Source: Saccoglossus kowalevskii
Lineage: Eukaryota > Hemichordata > Enteropneusta > Harrimaniidae
Assembly: GCF_000003605.2 (NCBI RefSeq)
Contig: NW_003155250.1
Coordinates: forward strand, 230,416-265,351
Length of the DNA stretch: 34,936 bases
Direction of reading: 5' to 3'
Part shown: positions 1 to 11,657 of the stretch, one piece after another
Numbering within the stretch: the stretch's first letter is position 1
Layout: every line of letters starts with the position of its first letter
Translations under genes and position numbers: made by a program
The notes under the pieces: model-generated
Seen by the model: the letters and a program-made list of their open reading frames with translations, nothing else
What the model was told of the DNA's origin: nothing
The model's database searches: none

Positions 1-560
1 GGAGTCACATAAGTTTGGACGGAGTCAACATAGTTTGTACTGAGTCAACATAGTTTTGGACTGAGTCAACATAGTTTGGACTGAGTCAACATAGTTTGAA
101 CTGAGTCAACATAGTTTACACTGAGCCAACATAGTTTGGACTGAGTCCAACATAGTTTGGACTGAGTCAACATAGTTGGACTGAGTCAACATAGTTTGGA
201 CTGACCCGACGCAAGTTGGACTGAGCCGACACAAGTTGGACTGAGTCAACATAGTTTGGACGGAGTCAACATAGTTTGGACGGAGTCAACATAGTTTGGA
301 CGGAGTCAACATAGTTTGGACTGAGTTAACATAGTTTGGACGGAGTCAACATAGTTTGGACGGAGTCAACATAGTTTGGACTGAGTCAACATAGTTTGGA
401 CTGAGTCAACATAGTTTGGACTGAGTCAACATAGTTTGGACTGAGTCAACATAGTTTGGACTGAGTCAACATAGTTTGGACTGAGCCAACATAGTTTGGA
501 CTGAGCCAACATAGTTTACACTAAGCCAACATAGTTTACACTGAGCCAACATAGTTTGGA
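1..560. repeat. 20-bp tandem satellite, about 28 copies, cut by the window start
   Basis: Head-to-tail units of GGACTGAGTCAACATAGTTT, in strict 20-bp register from about 241 to 560. Variants include CGGAGTCAAC units in the middle, CTGAGCCAAC units near the right edge, and two diverged GAC.CGAC..AAG units at about 203-240. It is probably intronic with respect to the NPDC1-like gene. The period is not a multiple of three and no frame stays open, so it is not coding. Confidence 0.97.
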
Positions 561-3042
561 CAATACACAATATAGTATAAATTAACTGTATACAATATTA
601 TGTACTACTAAGTCTTATACTATCCCAATCCTTCAGGCTATTTAAAAACTAGTTATATGTGGTTAATACATACAAGCAAGGTTAATTGGTGAGTCTGAAG
701 TCTTGGCAGCAAATGACTTCCATTAATGTGCACATTAACTTTTGATAAGACCAGACAATCAGAGTGATGTAGAATAAGAACCTCCATTAATATTCTGATT
801 TCTCTCTTCAATGAATTTTTAAAACACTGTTTTCAAATCTCAAGTTTTCAAGGGATAACTGTCAGTCACAGAGACTGCACGGGGAATCATAGGACACCAT
901 TGCAATATAATTTTAATTCAGTAAGTAAATTTGCTGTAACATTAGGCTTCATTGTAGCTGTTTCATGTAGCTGTTTGAGCCATGTGTATATGAAATAAAT
1001 TACATTTGTTATTTCTTTTTTGTACATTTTTCTCTAAATTTTGGACTGAATGGACATAATTTCCAATTGGCATTTAAAATATTTGAAAAATATGGAAATA
1101 AATTGCACACAAATTTATTTTGTGCACTCAAAGGTGATATTATTCTTATAGTGTTATGATTTTGTTGTTTTTGTGAAATTGTCTCCACTTACACTAACTA
1201 GGGTCTATCTACTAATTATTTACTAAAAATGTCCTCATTAATTATTTTCCAAAAACTTAATTCATAGTGATGCCATTGAAACAGTTACCAATTTAGTGTT
1301 CCTAACTGCACATAAGGGAAGCCTGGAAAAGCTTATCTTGACCACAGAGGGCAGGCTTTCTAATCAGAATGAAATCAATATACTGCAGATAGATTTTATT
1401 TTCAATCCAGCTTGAATTTCTTTTGTATCAATAAATGCGTTTTAGTTTAAAATGTTTTTATTATGTTAAACATTAGTTGCAGTTTAAAATGAAAAATTTG
1501 TTAATACACAAGAATTTGGATTTAGTAGTATTATACCTCTCATAATAATTTTAATTATACGCCCTTTTTTCGTCTGTTTAATGTTCATTGAATTAATGAT
1601 GGATGCAGAATATTACCAAAATGTTTATTTGAATTGACAGAATTATATACAACATGGATATCTGCACATCGCATAAATATTTGTGTAGCATTTCTCCTTG
1701 TATTGTTGATTTTTTCCAGGGGGATTGAATCATCGGGATGTTGACATCTATTCAACTGCAAATTGTATTTATTCAGCTCTGCTGAATGCTTTGAATTACT
1801 CAGAATACATGCAATGCTTAGCTAAACAGGATTGGTTTCCGATTTCAATGTGATGCAGTCGTCATGGTGATTTCACCATCTGTTTCTTCATCTGCTTCAT
1901 AATTTGTGGAACTCTGAGGAATTGATTTCTTGGCGTTTTTTTCATTGTTGTTTCATCACCTTTACGCAGAATTTTTATTTAGTTTGTTTTCTCCTCAAAA
2001 GTTCATTAATATGTTTGTGATCACCACACTCTTGTCATTTTGTTGATTAATTAAGATCAAGCTGCTTGTAAACATTTACCAGAACAATGACAAACAAATG
2101 TCTGATGAGTGAGTACATATTGTAAATACCTGGAAATAAATGTGCCAGTTGCAACTGACATTAAAGGTACATGTGTGAACGTAGTGCAAGAAATTCTTGA
2201 ATAAATGCATTTCCGTGAATTAGAGAATTCTTGAAAATTAGAGAATTCTAAGTGTTGTATATCATGATACACAGTGTACACAATTCATCTACAATGTCTA
2301 ACTGGTGGTGCAGATTGGCATACTAGATTACCAGTACTAGATTAATTAATTGGATTATCTATGAATCCAGTGATGTCCAAAACTGTATATAGAATGTTAA
2401 TGTGACAGAGAAAAAAAATGAATACAATCACTTTGTTTTGATAATATAGTTGTCTATCTTCAGTGCAAGACATTAATAGAGAGTAATCAATCATTATCTC
2501 TGTCAACAAAGCAACACATATAAAATTATACAGACTGTAGAAAGAATTTGTCATTGCAGAGGTCGGGGATTCGGGAATACTAGACCACTAATTGGTTTCC
2601 TAGTATGGTCTTCTAACCTTCAACCATTAAGTTGAAACGAGTTAGAATATAAAATTGAGAAAACTAAGAGACTTTTTCAAGAGAGACAAATTGCATCTGG
2701 CAGCTGTACTGGGCATGAATTGTGGAATATTGAAGTGAACAAAATCGGCTTTAATTGCATTTTCTGCAAAACTACAATTATACTGCCCTACTTTGCTTAA
2801 TTGCTGAAATTATGTAACTTAAGGCCACATACGAATTTTAGGATCTACGAAAGATTTCCATCTCGGACCAATCAGGTAATCGTGATTGGATTTCAATATT
2901 ACCCTATTTATGTTGTGCCTATGCTTTCTTTCTCAAACAGATTTCATCTCAGGAAATTTGATCTTTAGGCCATTTGTAGTGTCAGTGCGTACGTGTGTGT
3001 TTGTGTTCGTGTAAGCAAGCTGATGATGTACCTGTATGTTGG
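561..3042. other. Non-coding, probable NPDC1 intron
   Basis: AT-rich sequence with scattered AATAAA and short ORFs that resemble nothing known. No exon with a matching splice frame and no TIR element was found. A small imperfect hairpin with TACTAGACC / TAGTATGGTC arms lies near 2577-2615. Confidence 0.5.
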
Positions 3043-3207
3043 TTCAAAGTGGGGGTGTCATCACTTGCGCATTGACAGACCACCATAGTGTGTTTTTGTT
3101 TACAAACAAACTTCTGCCCATGAGCTTTTGCGTTTTTAATGTGCGTTGTTATCCTTGAATGGGACTTGATTCCTGCATATGCGTAAGTGATGACGCCTCT
3201 TCTTTAA
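3043..3207 (-). mobile_element. TTAA-flanked miniature element, family A copy 1
   Basis: The left end TTCAAAGTGGGGGTGTCATC and the right end (reverse complement TTAAAGAAGAGGCGTCATCA) are terminal inverted repeats, each followed by a CTTRCGCAT-like stretch. In minus orientation the interior matches the 25492-25657 copy: GATAACAAC, AACGCAAA, GCTCATGGG and TTGTAAACAA occur in the same order. The left TTAA is mutated to TTCA. It is non-coding and probably intronic. Confidence 0.75.
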
Positions 3208-4396
3208 GGTAGGGGAGGGATTAGTTTTAGGTATTCGATTGCACATACCAAAGCAGGTGACTGTACTTGTCTTGGTCTAACAGGGAATACTGCCACTAGC
3301 TGCTGATGTGTATGTTATGTAATGGGACATATGAGACCCTGAACTTGAAAGCTGCAAATGGGTCCTGTGTGTGAATGAACTAAAAAGGATAACATTTTAT
3401 TCTTGCCTCTCAGTATGGTTCAACATTCATGCTGACCCCCACTATCTTAAAGCTACTATGTATGTTGTGAGGATTACTATAGTAAAAAAAAAAACATGTT
3501 TGTGATGTTTATTTTATCTCAAAGTATTATTAAATGACAATTGCTTGGCATTCACTGAATGCAACCTTTGGATGCTGACCGTACATCCTTCATTGTGCAT
3601 TGCTGTAGTGATGAAACACCAGTAGTTACGTTCATGTTACAAGATCATGACACTCGCCAAATATTTTCAATCCTTCATGTTTGAAACGGGATTATAGCAG
3701 TTACGTTCATGTTAATCAATCGCGACCCACTCGTGCCCTCAATTGTCAATCTGTTGCCCCAAATATAGCAAACGATACACATGTTCTGCATATATACAAA
3801 AGTTCACCACTGAGGGCAGGATTTTGGCTCAATTTTGGTTTAGGATTTTGATTCAGTAGACCAATCTCGCCATGTGTCAGAGTTTTGATTTTGAGCCTCA
3901 GTTTGTTTTTTGGCATGTGCCGACTCTGTCTCGACCTCTAGCTGACAACACATATTGGCTCCTGCCAGCCCAGTCCTTATGCTGGGCATGTGCTGAGGTC
4001 TTCTATGTGAACTCCACTATAGTCGCTAATCATGGGAAATTTTTTCATTAATCTTCATACAAAAACCCAAACCCTCCAAAAAACTAATAACACCTGCCCT
4101 AATAATACCTGACTTACTCAACATTTACTTTTTTAATACTTAGTCCAGAGTTTTTTTGTTTATGTGGTGTCAACTTTGATTCAAAATTGTCCTATAAAAC
4201 TAGAGACCAAACAAGCATAATTTTGAAAAGAAGAACCGTAGTACCATACCATATATGTGTCTCCAATAGAAGTGCATGTAAACCAACAGTTGTGTTTATT
4301 GTATGCATGGCAGTTAAAATATACCTTTATTATAACCATATAAAATAAGATGCAAATTCAATATACTGCAAACAACTACAGAAACATGCACCTATG
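3208..4396. other. Non-coding, probable NPDC1 intron
   Basis: No exon, tRNA or recognisable transposon. The phrase GCAGTTACGTTCATGTTA occurs twice in near-identical form at about 3623-3640 and 3697-3714, a minor local duplication. Confidence 0.45.
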
Positions 4397-4418
4397 TCTA
4401 TACATGTACATGTATAGA
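4397..4418. repeat. 22-bp perfect palindrome
   Basis: TCTATACATGTACATGTATA plus GA reads the same on both strands without a spacer. A related TACATGTA-rich near-palindrome occurs at about 9500-9530. Such tracts are common in AT-rich genomes, so no function is claimed. Confidence 0.8.
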
Positions 4419-4487
4419 AATGCTATCAATTATGCATAGTTTCGTTATTTCTTATCATATATTCTCCTCTTTAAATTATTCACATTG

Positions 4488-4537
4488 TAGTCTAGTGGTG
4501 ACAGAACAGATAAAATTACTGATGCTGGCTTGATACC
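4488..4537 (+). repeat. tRNA-like A/B-box pair, possible SINE head
   Basis: TAGTCTAGTGG at 4488-4498 resembles an RNA polymerase III A box, and GGCTTGATACC at 4527-4537 resembles a B box (GGTTCGANNCC) with mismatches, at a spacing typical of tRNAs. No full cloverleaf could be drawn, so a decayed tRNA-derived SINE is likelier than a tRNA gene. It may be chance. Confidence 0.25.
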
Positions 4538-5588
4538 CAGTTTTTGATCTCTGTCCCTTAACTGTCCCTTACTCTTGATGCTACACACCCCTATATGCAA
4601 TAATGGTTTTGCCGCAATACGTGCTCAGAATAAATACTGTTTATCTCGGCCTACAATAATTGCTGATTGCTTCTAGGATTTTTTTCTTATTGTTTACAGA
4701 ATATAAATTTTGTGCCATTCCTTTTCATGGTTTTTCTGTTTATGTGATTAATTTGAAAATTAAAATTAATAAAAAATTAAATTAAATTATCTTGACACAA
4801 CCTTGAAATAATTTCTATATTAAATCGTAAGTAGGGTGGGTTGATAACTACTGATATAAGTAAATATTTTATTCATTCAGTATTGTTAAATTATTGATAA
4901 CATGCATAGCATATATAGTGGGGTTCAAGTCTCAAAATGCAGAAGAAAACCACCTAATATTGGGGCCTCGCTTTCTTTGTTGACGGAAAATACTGTCAAG
5001 ACGTGAATACATTACGGTGAAACATCAAACAACGATATAAGTGTTGAGTGGAGAAAATCTAGAAACTGCTTGCCATGGAAACCAACGATTAGCTTCTTAT
5101 GATATCCCAAGGCTATTCTTCTGAAGGGGACAATTAAAGAAAATTTTTACGTGAGTGTGAACGCTTTTCAAAATGAAACCGCTCTTATGTAAATTCAGGG
5201 GCTTGGTTATGATAATGAGGCAGGGAATCATGACTAGGACGTGTACCATAATAATAATAAGTTGACATCGGATGAGAGCTTACAAGTGCCTTCTACCCAC
5301 CACCCTTACATTGAGCGGAGAGTTTCATACCCCTGTATGAAAGCTCTGTTACATTGTACCTTATTTTAACGGCAATAACAACATTCTTTTGTTTTCTTCT
5401 TGTAATCTCTTTATTGGCTGAGGATCGCGTCTTGTGGATGTAAACATTTTGTGTACGTGTTATTTTCTTCAATTGTATCAAGGGCATTGTTTTAAAATAA
5501 TCACCGATGCTGAACATCAACCTCTGTTCTGTTGTTTTCCCCGGGAAATAAGCAATCGTTGTAGTGTTTGTTGACATGCTCCATATAC
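4538..5588. other. Non-coding, probable NPDC1 intron
   Basis: AT-rich, with nothing recognised. A 105-codon open frame on the minus strand (5610-5293) has no recognisable domain and no low-complexity or splice support, and is treated as chance. Confidence 0.45.
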
Positions 5589-5595
5589 TATAAAA
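5589..5595 (+). promoter_or_regulatory. TATA-like box upstream of the candidate alternative first exon
   Basis: TATAAAA lies 43 bases before the ATG at 5632, so a start about 25-30 bases downstream would leave a very short leader. TATA-like strings are common in this AT-rich DNA, and no clear initiator motif was found. Confidence 0.2.
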
Positions 5596-5631
5596 TATCA
5601 TCTTCTCCATGTTTCTTGCTTCATCAACAAT

Positions 5632-5747
5632 ATGTCATCCTCGTCTTACAATCTACGTTGTCTCTTCTGCTGTTGTTATGCGTGCCATGATCTGGTGCAC
5701 TACTGCTCAACTGAAATTTACAAGCTATTTCATCCATCCGAGAGATT
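5632..5747 (+). CDS. Candidate alternative first exon of the NPDC1-like gene (speculative)
   Basis: Seen: ATG at 5632 opens 38 codons plus two bases (TT) and stops at a consensus donor, gtaagt, at 5748. It leaves in phase 2, exactly the phase needed by the NPDC1 exon at 11570; joining would form a Leu codon and stay open to the NPDC1 stop. The peptide has six Cys within residues 10-25 (RCLFCCCYACHD, then LVHYC) and ends in HPSER. An in-frame TGA lies upstream at about 5573, with no acceptor between, so it could only be a first exon. Inference: a short isoform lacking the ectodomain and perhaps anchored by Cys acylation. A phase match alone has a one-in-three chance. Confidence 0.22.
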
Positions 5748-5753
5748 GTAAGT

Positions 5754-6908
5754 TATCATTTTTCTTAAAATTGATATTTATTTCTTGAACGACATTTGCA
5801 TCATGTGTTTGTGTTGTGCCTACTAAGTTAAAGGGTCTGAATTGTCATTGTACATTGTTGAGGGTTGTTTTGATTTCACTATGACCCTATAGGTTAGTGA
5901 GAATATATCATTTATCTTTTCACTGATTGTTATGTTGAGCAGATTATGCACATCTATCAGATTATGCAGATTATCAGGTAGTGAAAAAAAATAATGGAAT
6001 GTTGACTTAAATATGTAAATTTTGATTGATTTGTTAACGTGCGACATGGAACTGCTTTTATTATTTGATCAGCACAAAAGACGTAAGAAAGGACACATCG
6101 ATTATAAATAATTACTCTCTGGGAAGAACCTTTCAGGAGAATACAATTGTGCTTTCATTTTATAAAAAATGCATGAAATGATTATTTTCTTGTCATGATT
6201 TTTTGTTATAAAAAACAAATGTATTACAGATTAAAAAAATCTAGAATTCTATGTTGCTAGCCCGTCATTAATTTGCATAATCCGACAAATCTGTTTTGAA
6301 ATATGATCATTATGTCCTTATAAGGATGCGTACATTTGCATAGTCATCAAAAATGAGGATTATTAATATTTCTATCAAGTAATTTTTATGACATTGATAG
6401 AGAATAGGAAATTAATCATTTTATTACTATAGTATTGAGGTTTTAATAATGAGGTGTATGTCAGTCATCAAAGTCTCAGTAATATTCCTCCGATGTACAC
6501 AACTCCAATCCTCGCTAGGCAACCAATCGATATCCTATGAAGACCTCATAACGGGTCTATGTATTTCCTTAATTAGTCGCATTTAAGCACATGTGATGGT
6601 AAACTATTATGTTTCTGAATTTTTGTTTTCGGCTCACATGTGTCTTGTAATGTACGCAAGGTTCCCATGCTTGTAATGGAGAATATGTTGCCTCACTTTA
6701 AGTATCTGATCGTTGCTGCTATTAGCGAGATGTTACATTCGGAAAATCATTTGTACTTATGGATTCAAAATGCCATTATCGAGAGAACCTCTTTAGAAGT
6801 AATTTTTTTTTTCTAAAATTTTGCTGACGATCTGAAGCCAATGAGAACTCATATCCATTTGGTCTGATGGTGTGTGCCATGCATAAGTTCTTTCATTGCA
6901 GTGTTTTA
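5754..6908. other. Non-coding, probable NPDC1 intron
   Basis: No exon recognised. It contains ATTTGCAT octamers at 6271-6278 and 6334-6341. Confidence 0.45.
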
Positions 6909-7076
6909 TGGTTTCGGCTGTATACTCTCAAATTAATTATCTTCAAGACCAGATCCCCTTCTGTATCAGAAGAGTCTTCCTGTGGCTATATTATGTAGAA
7001 TCTCTTGAAGATCTTTAATTGTGATATTTTCTGGTTTCCGTGATACTCTCAAATTAATCATCTTGAAGGCCAGATG
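6909..7076. repeat. Local duplication, two copies of about 46 bp
   Basis: GGTTTCGGCTGTATACTCTC with AAATTAATTATCTTCAAGACCAGAT (6909-6955) recurs in diverged form at about 7032-7076 (GGTTTCCGTGATACTCTC with AAATTAATCATCTTGAAGGCCAGAT). The copies are direct, about 123 bp apart. Confidence 0.7.
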
Positions 7077-7811
7077 AAATAGTGGAATACAGGGAACATT
7101 GAAAATGCAAATTGTGCAGATTATAGATCAAAACCACTGTAAACAGCAATGGTTTAACTCGTATTTAGTTATAGTATACAGCCAGTTATCAATCAGGGGA
7201 AGTACAGCGAGTTTGGTCTAGTCATAAACACTACAATATTATAGGGTCTATCACTCTATGGTCTAGTTGGGAATTTGTTTTCAAAGGTGAAATGTTCTAC
7301 TGTTTCTTGCTTCAACTCCCCTGTTTTATTATGTGTTTGTCTCTCAAGTACTGTATTTTAAAACGTAATAATTCCAATGTGAGCTGCACACCAACAACTA
7401 GTAATGCACTTTATTATATACATGTATATATATTGCACTTCATCAAAATGCATAGACTGAAGTATTTCTCATAGGATTTGTGTATGATTACATTACATTA
7501 CATGCAGTATAACCTATATACAGGTCTATTAAGTTATAATAAAGTGCATATCAAATATTAAAAATCTCTAGCCCACATGAATTCTCATATTACCAGTATA
7601 TATTTACTAGTATTATGCATATGTTTTTATCGTCAACAAAAACACTTTACTGTACAGCCATGATAACATTGTTATTGAGAATTCTAGGGGTGATACTTAA
7701 ATTACTGTCAATAAGGAAATAAATTAACAGCAGTGTCTGTCTGTCCATCCGTCCGGTCGTCCATATCATATAAAATAAGTGAAAAATTGCATTATCAAAC
7801 TTTGAGTCATT
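7077..7811. other. Non-coding, probable NPDC1 intron
   Basis: AT-rich, with nothing recognised beyond a TATATACATGTATATA palindrome at about 7416-7431 and a GTCTGTCTGTCCATCCGTCC tract near 7735-7760, the kind of string often seen in invertebrate repeats. Confidence 0.4.
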
Positions 7812-7944
7812 TTAAAGCGTGGTGGTCGTCATGCAGCGTGTGTTTGAGTTTTATGTAAATAAACAATGTATTTTACACGCGTTGTATACAACGCTATGAG
7901 TCCCATATCAAACAGGATGCGACACGATGGCTGCCGCCCTTTAA
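7812..7944 (+). mobile_element. TTAA-flanked miniature element, family B copy 1 (133 bp)
   Basis: TTAA at both ends (7812-7815, 7941-7944). The arms start TTAAAGCGTGGTGGTCGTCA and, in reverse complement, TTAAAGGGCGGCAGCCATCG. The interior contains TGTAAATAAACA, TTTTACACGCGTTGTATAC and GCTATGAGTCCCATATC, shared nearly base for base with the copy at 31383-31515, which is also 133 bp. No coding capacity. Confidence 0.85.
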
Positions 7945-7960
7945 CAATTTTCGGGACGAG

Positions 7961-7989
7961 AATAAAATAAAATAAAATAAATAAATAAT
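7961..7989. repeat. AAATA/AAAT microsatellite
   Basis: Tandem AATAA units grading into AAAT units directly after the family B element. Confidence 0.8.
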
Positions 7990-10900
7990 TTAACAGATGT
8001 CTTTCACCGTAGAATGTTCAGCCTCAAAAATTATTTGTTTTGAATTTAAATTAGATTAGGAATTTGTATATAAAGTGTGTGGAGATGATAGTTACTGTAC
8101 TGTATTGTATTGTATTGGAACATCATCTGTATAGTATCTGTTGTGTTGTGTTTTTTTCCAATATACATTTAGTTATATCAGCAATTGAAACCCCAAAATT
8201 GACAGTTGCCCGTCCCTGTGGGCTGTCTAGAACCACAGGCAAATCTTCCTGGTTGGGTCATAAATTATAAGACTTAACATTAGACAGATGGCATTTATCT
8301 TATTTTAATGCGTCTTGTATATCTGCTGTCAGTTTTTAAGTAGTACTCAAAGTGCACTTGAAAAGAGTTTCTTGATATTAAAAAAAAAAAAAAAGGTATA
8401 AACTAATCAACCATTTCAGTTTATCCCCAATTACTGAAATGTCTTGCTTCTCATGGGCTCTATCTCTTCAAACTACTTCCATGTCGTATTGCCTTTATTA
8501 GTAACACACAGGCTTACATAAACGACACAGGTGTGTTATAAAGGAAGTCATTATTTTAATGGTTTCTTATATTAGACATTTTTTGTTTTATGTGGCTTTC
8601 CTTAGAGATGTGCTTCTGAAGAGGAAATTGTGTATGTCATTCTTGTTATCCAAACCATCTATGTCTTCTGGTTGCTTGACGTGTTAGTGGAGCAGTACAT
8701 TTATAATATACTTGATTCCCAGAAATTCAGTAAATAGACAAGCCTATGAGCCTCTCATCCATATCCATCGTTTGCATGTCACGACAGCAGTCCTTCATCA
8801 CTGGAGGGCAAGACAAGTTCTGAAGACGTATCAGTATTTTTTCATCTGTTATACACGATGTCTTCATTGACAGGGTGGGTTTGAAAAAACATATAATTTA
8901 ATCTCTCCAGTAAAGGAATGCTGCCATAGTGCTTTCACTTGTAACAACGTGTAATTCATTACTGTATACCTGATTTCTACACCGTATAAGAGCATCATAG
9001 CTAGAAGGTACAACTTATGTCTTTCTTGACATCATTATTTTGGAAAAAGCCATTTTTGCATGCCAATCAGTAACAGTCATGGATTCTCTAACTCGGCCTG
9101 CCTACCAGGTTGTTTATCTACCATGTTAAATTACCGTAAATGATCTTATTCAGATGTGCCAGACATTCCAATATTTTATTAATGCATCGAATCATTTAAT
9201 TTTTCATTTTTGTATGTATGTTTATTTTTTCACAACACAATAAAAAATTAGAAAGATACAAATCCATTGCAGCCCAGGTAATTGAAGCTCCCAACACTAG
9301 CAATTACAGACTACCCAACCATCTAATTACATTCGAGCAATGCAAAATGTTCACGTTTTTATTTTCCTGATTTTTCATGTGTTCGTGAAATTTGTGACAT
9401 TAATACCGTACATTCTACAGTATTTTAATCAGTAGTGTTAATAATAATGGAGAATGTGCTGTCTGTGTCTATTCGTAATAACTGTGTAACATCAAGGTAG
9501 AGTACATGTACATGTACATATGTATACTCTCTTTCTATTTACTTACAATTTGGCTTTCTACACGACTGTTGAATAATAAAGGCCCCCCCAGTAAGGAAAT
9601 GTTCTCACAGTGCGTTGATGCAGACAGTCAGTGACTTAGTCCATGACAAGGGGGTAATCATGTTGGAAAATAAAATAAAATATTCTTATTTTAAAATTAA
9701 TCTAACTTGTATATTACTCCAAAAAATATGAAAAGATTGAGCTTTAATAGTCTAATATTGTTTTTTTTTAGTTTTATCACTGTCCAATTTATTTAATATA
9801 TATTTTTAAATCTTGCTTGTTTTTATTGCATTGTGAAAATCCATATGTGTGTAGTTAATAGTCCTGACTGTTTGTTGGTTTAAATTTGTGCATGTTAAAT
9901 ATTTAATTTGCATAATTTCATGTTTCTCTGTTATCTCAAGAACTATGCACTCAATAAATTTCACTAAACTTAAGTACATATTAAGTACATAGGTGTTTTG
10001 GGAAATCTACTAACTTTATTAGTAGTTTTAGTGGTGAAATGTGTGCATAATAATCATCTACTTTACATAATAATTAGCCAAGTTAACTTTACTGTGATTC
10101 TTGTTGATAAAAGTGATTGAAAGTTCTTTTTCCCATTTGAGATCTTATTCTTCAGGCAGTGTTATATAAATAACTAGTATTTTTATTTTTATTTTTTCAA
10201 AATATTTCTTAAAAATCTGGTGATGTGCCTCCAACATGCTGCGCTCATGCTGACATCAGTTCATTGCATGTAATAAATAATAAAGAGTCACGAATAATCA
10301 AAACATGCACACAACTAATGTAATTTTACATTAATCCACCCATATAAAGTTTACAAGTGCGAAATTAATAAAACAATGTGAATAACACTATGCAATGTGA
10401 GTGCAGTATTTAAGATCACCTTGGACTGCCCCACCTAAACAAAGAAACTATGTCTGCTATACACATTGTTTTAGTTATCCCATAGCTCCAAAGAAAATGT
10501 CACTTTTCTCAATAAATACTCATTCTCTCAGTAATTCCTCTGTTAATCAAGTCGCATGTGTAATTTACATTCACATGAGTGTTTGGCATACTACGTAATG
10601 ATTTTCATTCCTTGCACAGTCTTCATCAAGCCTGCTTGTTTTGCTTTCTCATATTAATCGAATTCTGGCTGGGCTGAAGTTTGCAAAATAGGGACTTGGA
10701 GTAGAAATTTATTCTGCTTACAGAACCAATCAAATTAAGAACTAATACAAAATACAACGTCTGTTAAGTGTAGATCATGCATGTAATTCCTAATTACTTA
10801 CCTACGTGTATGCTATTAGTGTTCTGCTGTGTATTACAATTAAACTATTTCCAGTTGTATATAAATATTTATTGAATTATGAAGACGGTTTTTCGTTAGA

Positions 10901-11118
10901 TTCATAAATATTTCAGAATATCAGCTTGTAATTCATAAGATTCATAAAACAGTGTGTGAGTCATCATGAGCACTTACATTTAGTCATTCAGATTGTGAAT
11001 TGCTTTTATATGTACCTTGTTCAGTGTGCATATAATGTATTCAGTTTTTTTTATAGTGATGTGTGGATTGATTGAGACTATTTATTTAATTCATTTTAAG
11101 GTTTTGTTTTTCTGTCAG
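7990..11118. other. Non-coding, probable NPDC1 intron
   Basis: AT-rich and CpG-poor. It holds a TGTAT microsatellite (about 8095-8117), a 15-A run (8380-8394) and an ATTTGCAT octamer near 9906. No exon with a conserved peptide was found, including none encoding the expected NPDC1 membrane span. Confidence 0.45.
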
Positions 11119-11490
11119 GACTGGATGTAACTGGTCAAAACAAGGCATGGCTGGTCTGTACTTGTTGTAACTTGTCAAAACAAGGCATGACTGGTCTGAA
11201 CTGGTTGTAACTTGTCAAAACAAGGCATGGCTGGTCTGAACTGGTTGTAACTTGTCAAAACAAGGCATGGCTGGTCTGAACTGGTTGTAACTTGTCAAAA
11301 TAAGGCATGCCTGGTCAGAACTTAGTGTAGCTGATCAAACTTGTAGGCATGGCTATTCCTGGCTGTAAGTGGTCAAAACTAGTTGTCGATCAAACATGTC
11401 ATGGCTGGTCTTATCAGAATGTATCTGGTTAAACCTTGCCATGTCTCATCAAATTTGAGTAAAAACTGGTTACTGTTGGTCAGAATTAGA
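11119..11490 (+). repeat. 40-bp minisatellite that decays toward the exon
   Basis: Five regular units (11121-11320) of CTGGTTGTAACTTGTCAAAA then CAAGGCATGGCTGGTCTGAA, followed by increasingly diverged and shifted units to about 11490. It ends about 80 bp before the exon at 11570, so it sits in the region where a branch point and polypyrimidine tract begin. Confidence 0.95.
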
Positions 11491-11569
11491 TATCAAATCT
11501 AATCAATCAGATAATAATTTTTTTTATTAAAACACTATTTACTAATTGAGTTTGTTTGTTTTATTCTAG

Positions 11570-11657
11570 ACTCCACCAGAGTGCCAAGGCAGCTGGTGAT
11601 GCAGACTACCCAGCTTACGGGGTAACTGGACCCAGTACAAAGTCTTCTACAGTTACT
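11570..11657 (+). CDS. NPDC1: NPDC1-like, first visible coding exon
   Basis: The acceptor is ttattctag at 11561-11569 and the donor is gtaagt at 11658. The first base completes a codon begun in the previous exon (phase 2); 29 full codons follow, including DADYPAYGVTGPSTKSS. In the family this segment lies just inside the membrane, directly after the transmembrane helix. The split codon would be Arg if the upstream exon ended in AG or CG, as in relatives. Confidence 0.93.

Noticed and set aside
5293-5610. 105-codon open frame on the minus strand
   Set aside because: No recognisable domain, no splice context, and basic, AT-biased composition expected of chance frames.
8380-8394. Run of 15 A as a retroposon tail
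   Set aside because: No upstream retroposon body or flanking target duplication was recognised.
8620-8735. Hydrophobic frame (VILVIQTIYVFWLLDVLV) considered as the missing NPDC1 membrane exon
   Set aside because: No phase-2 donor follows and the sequence after the hydrophobic part does not lead into the family's juxtamembrane motif.
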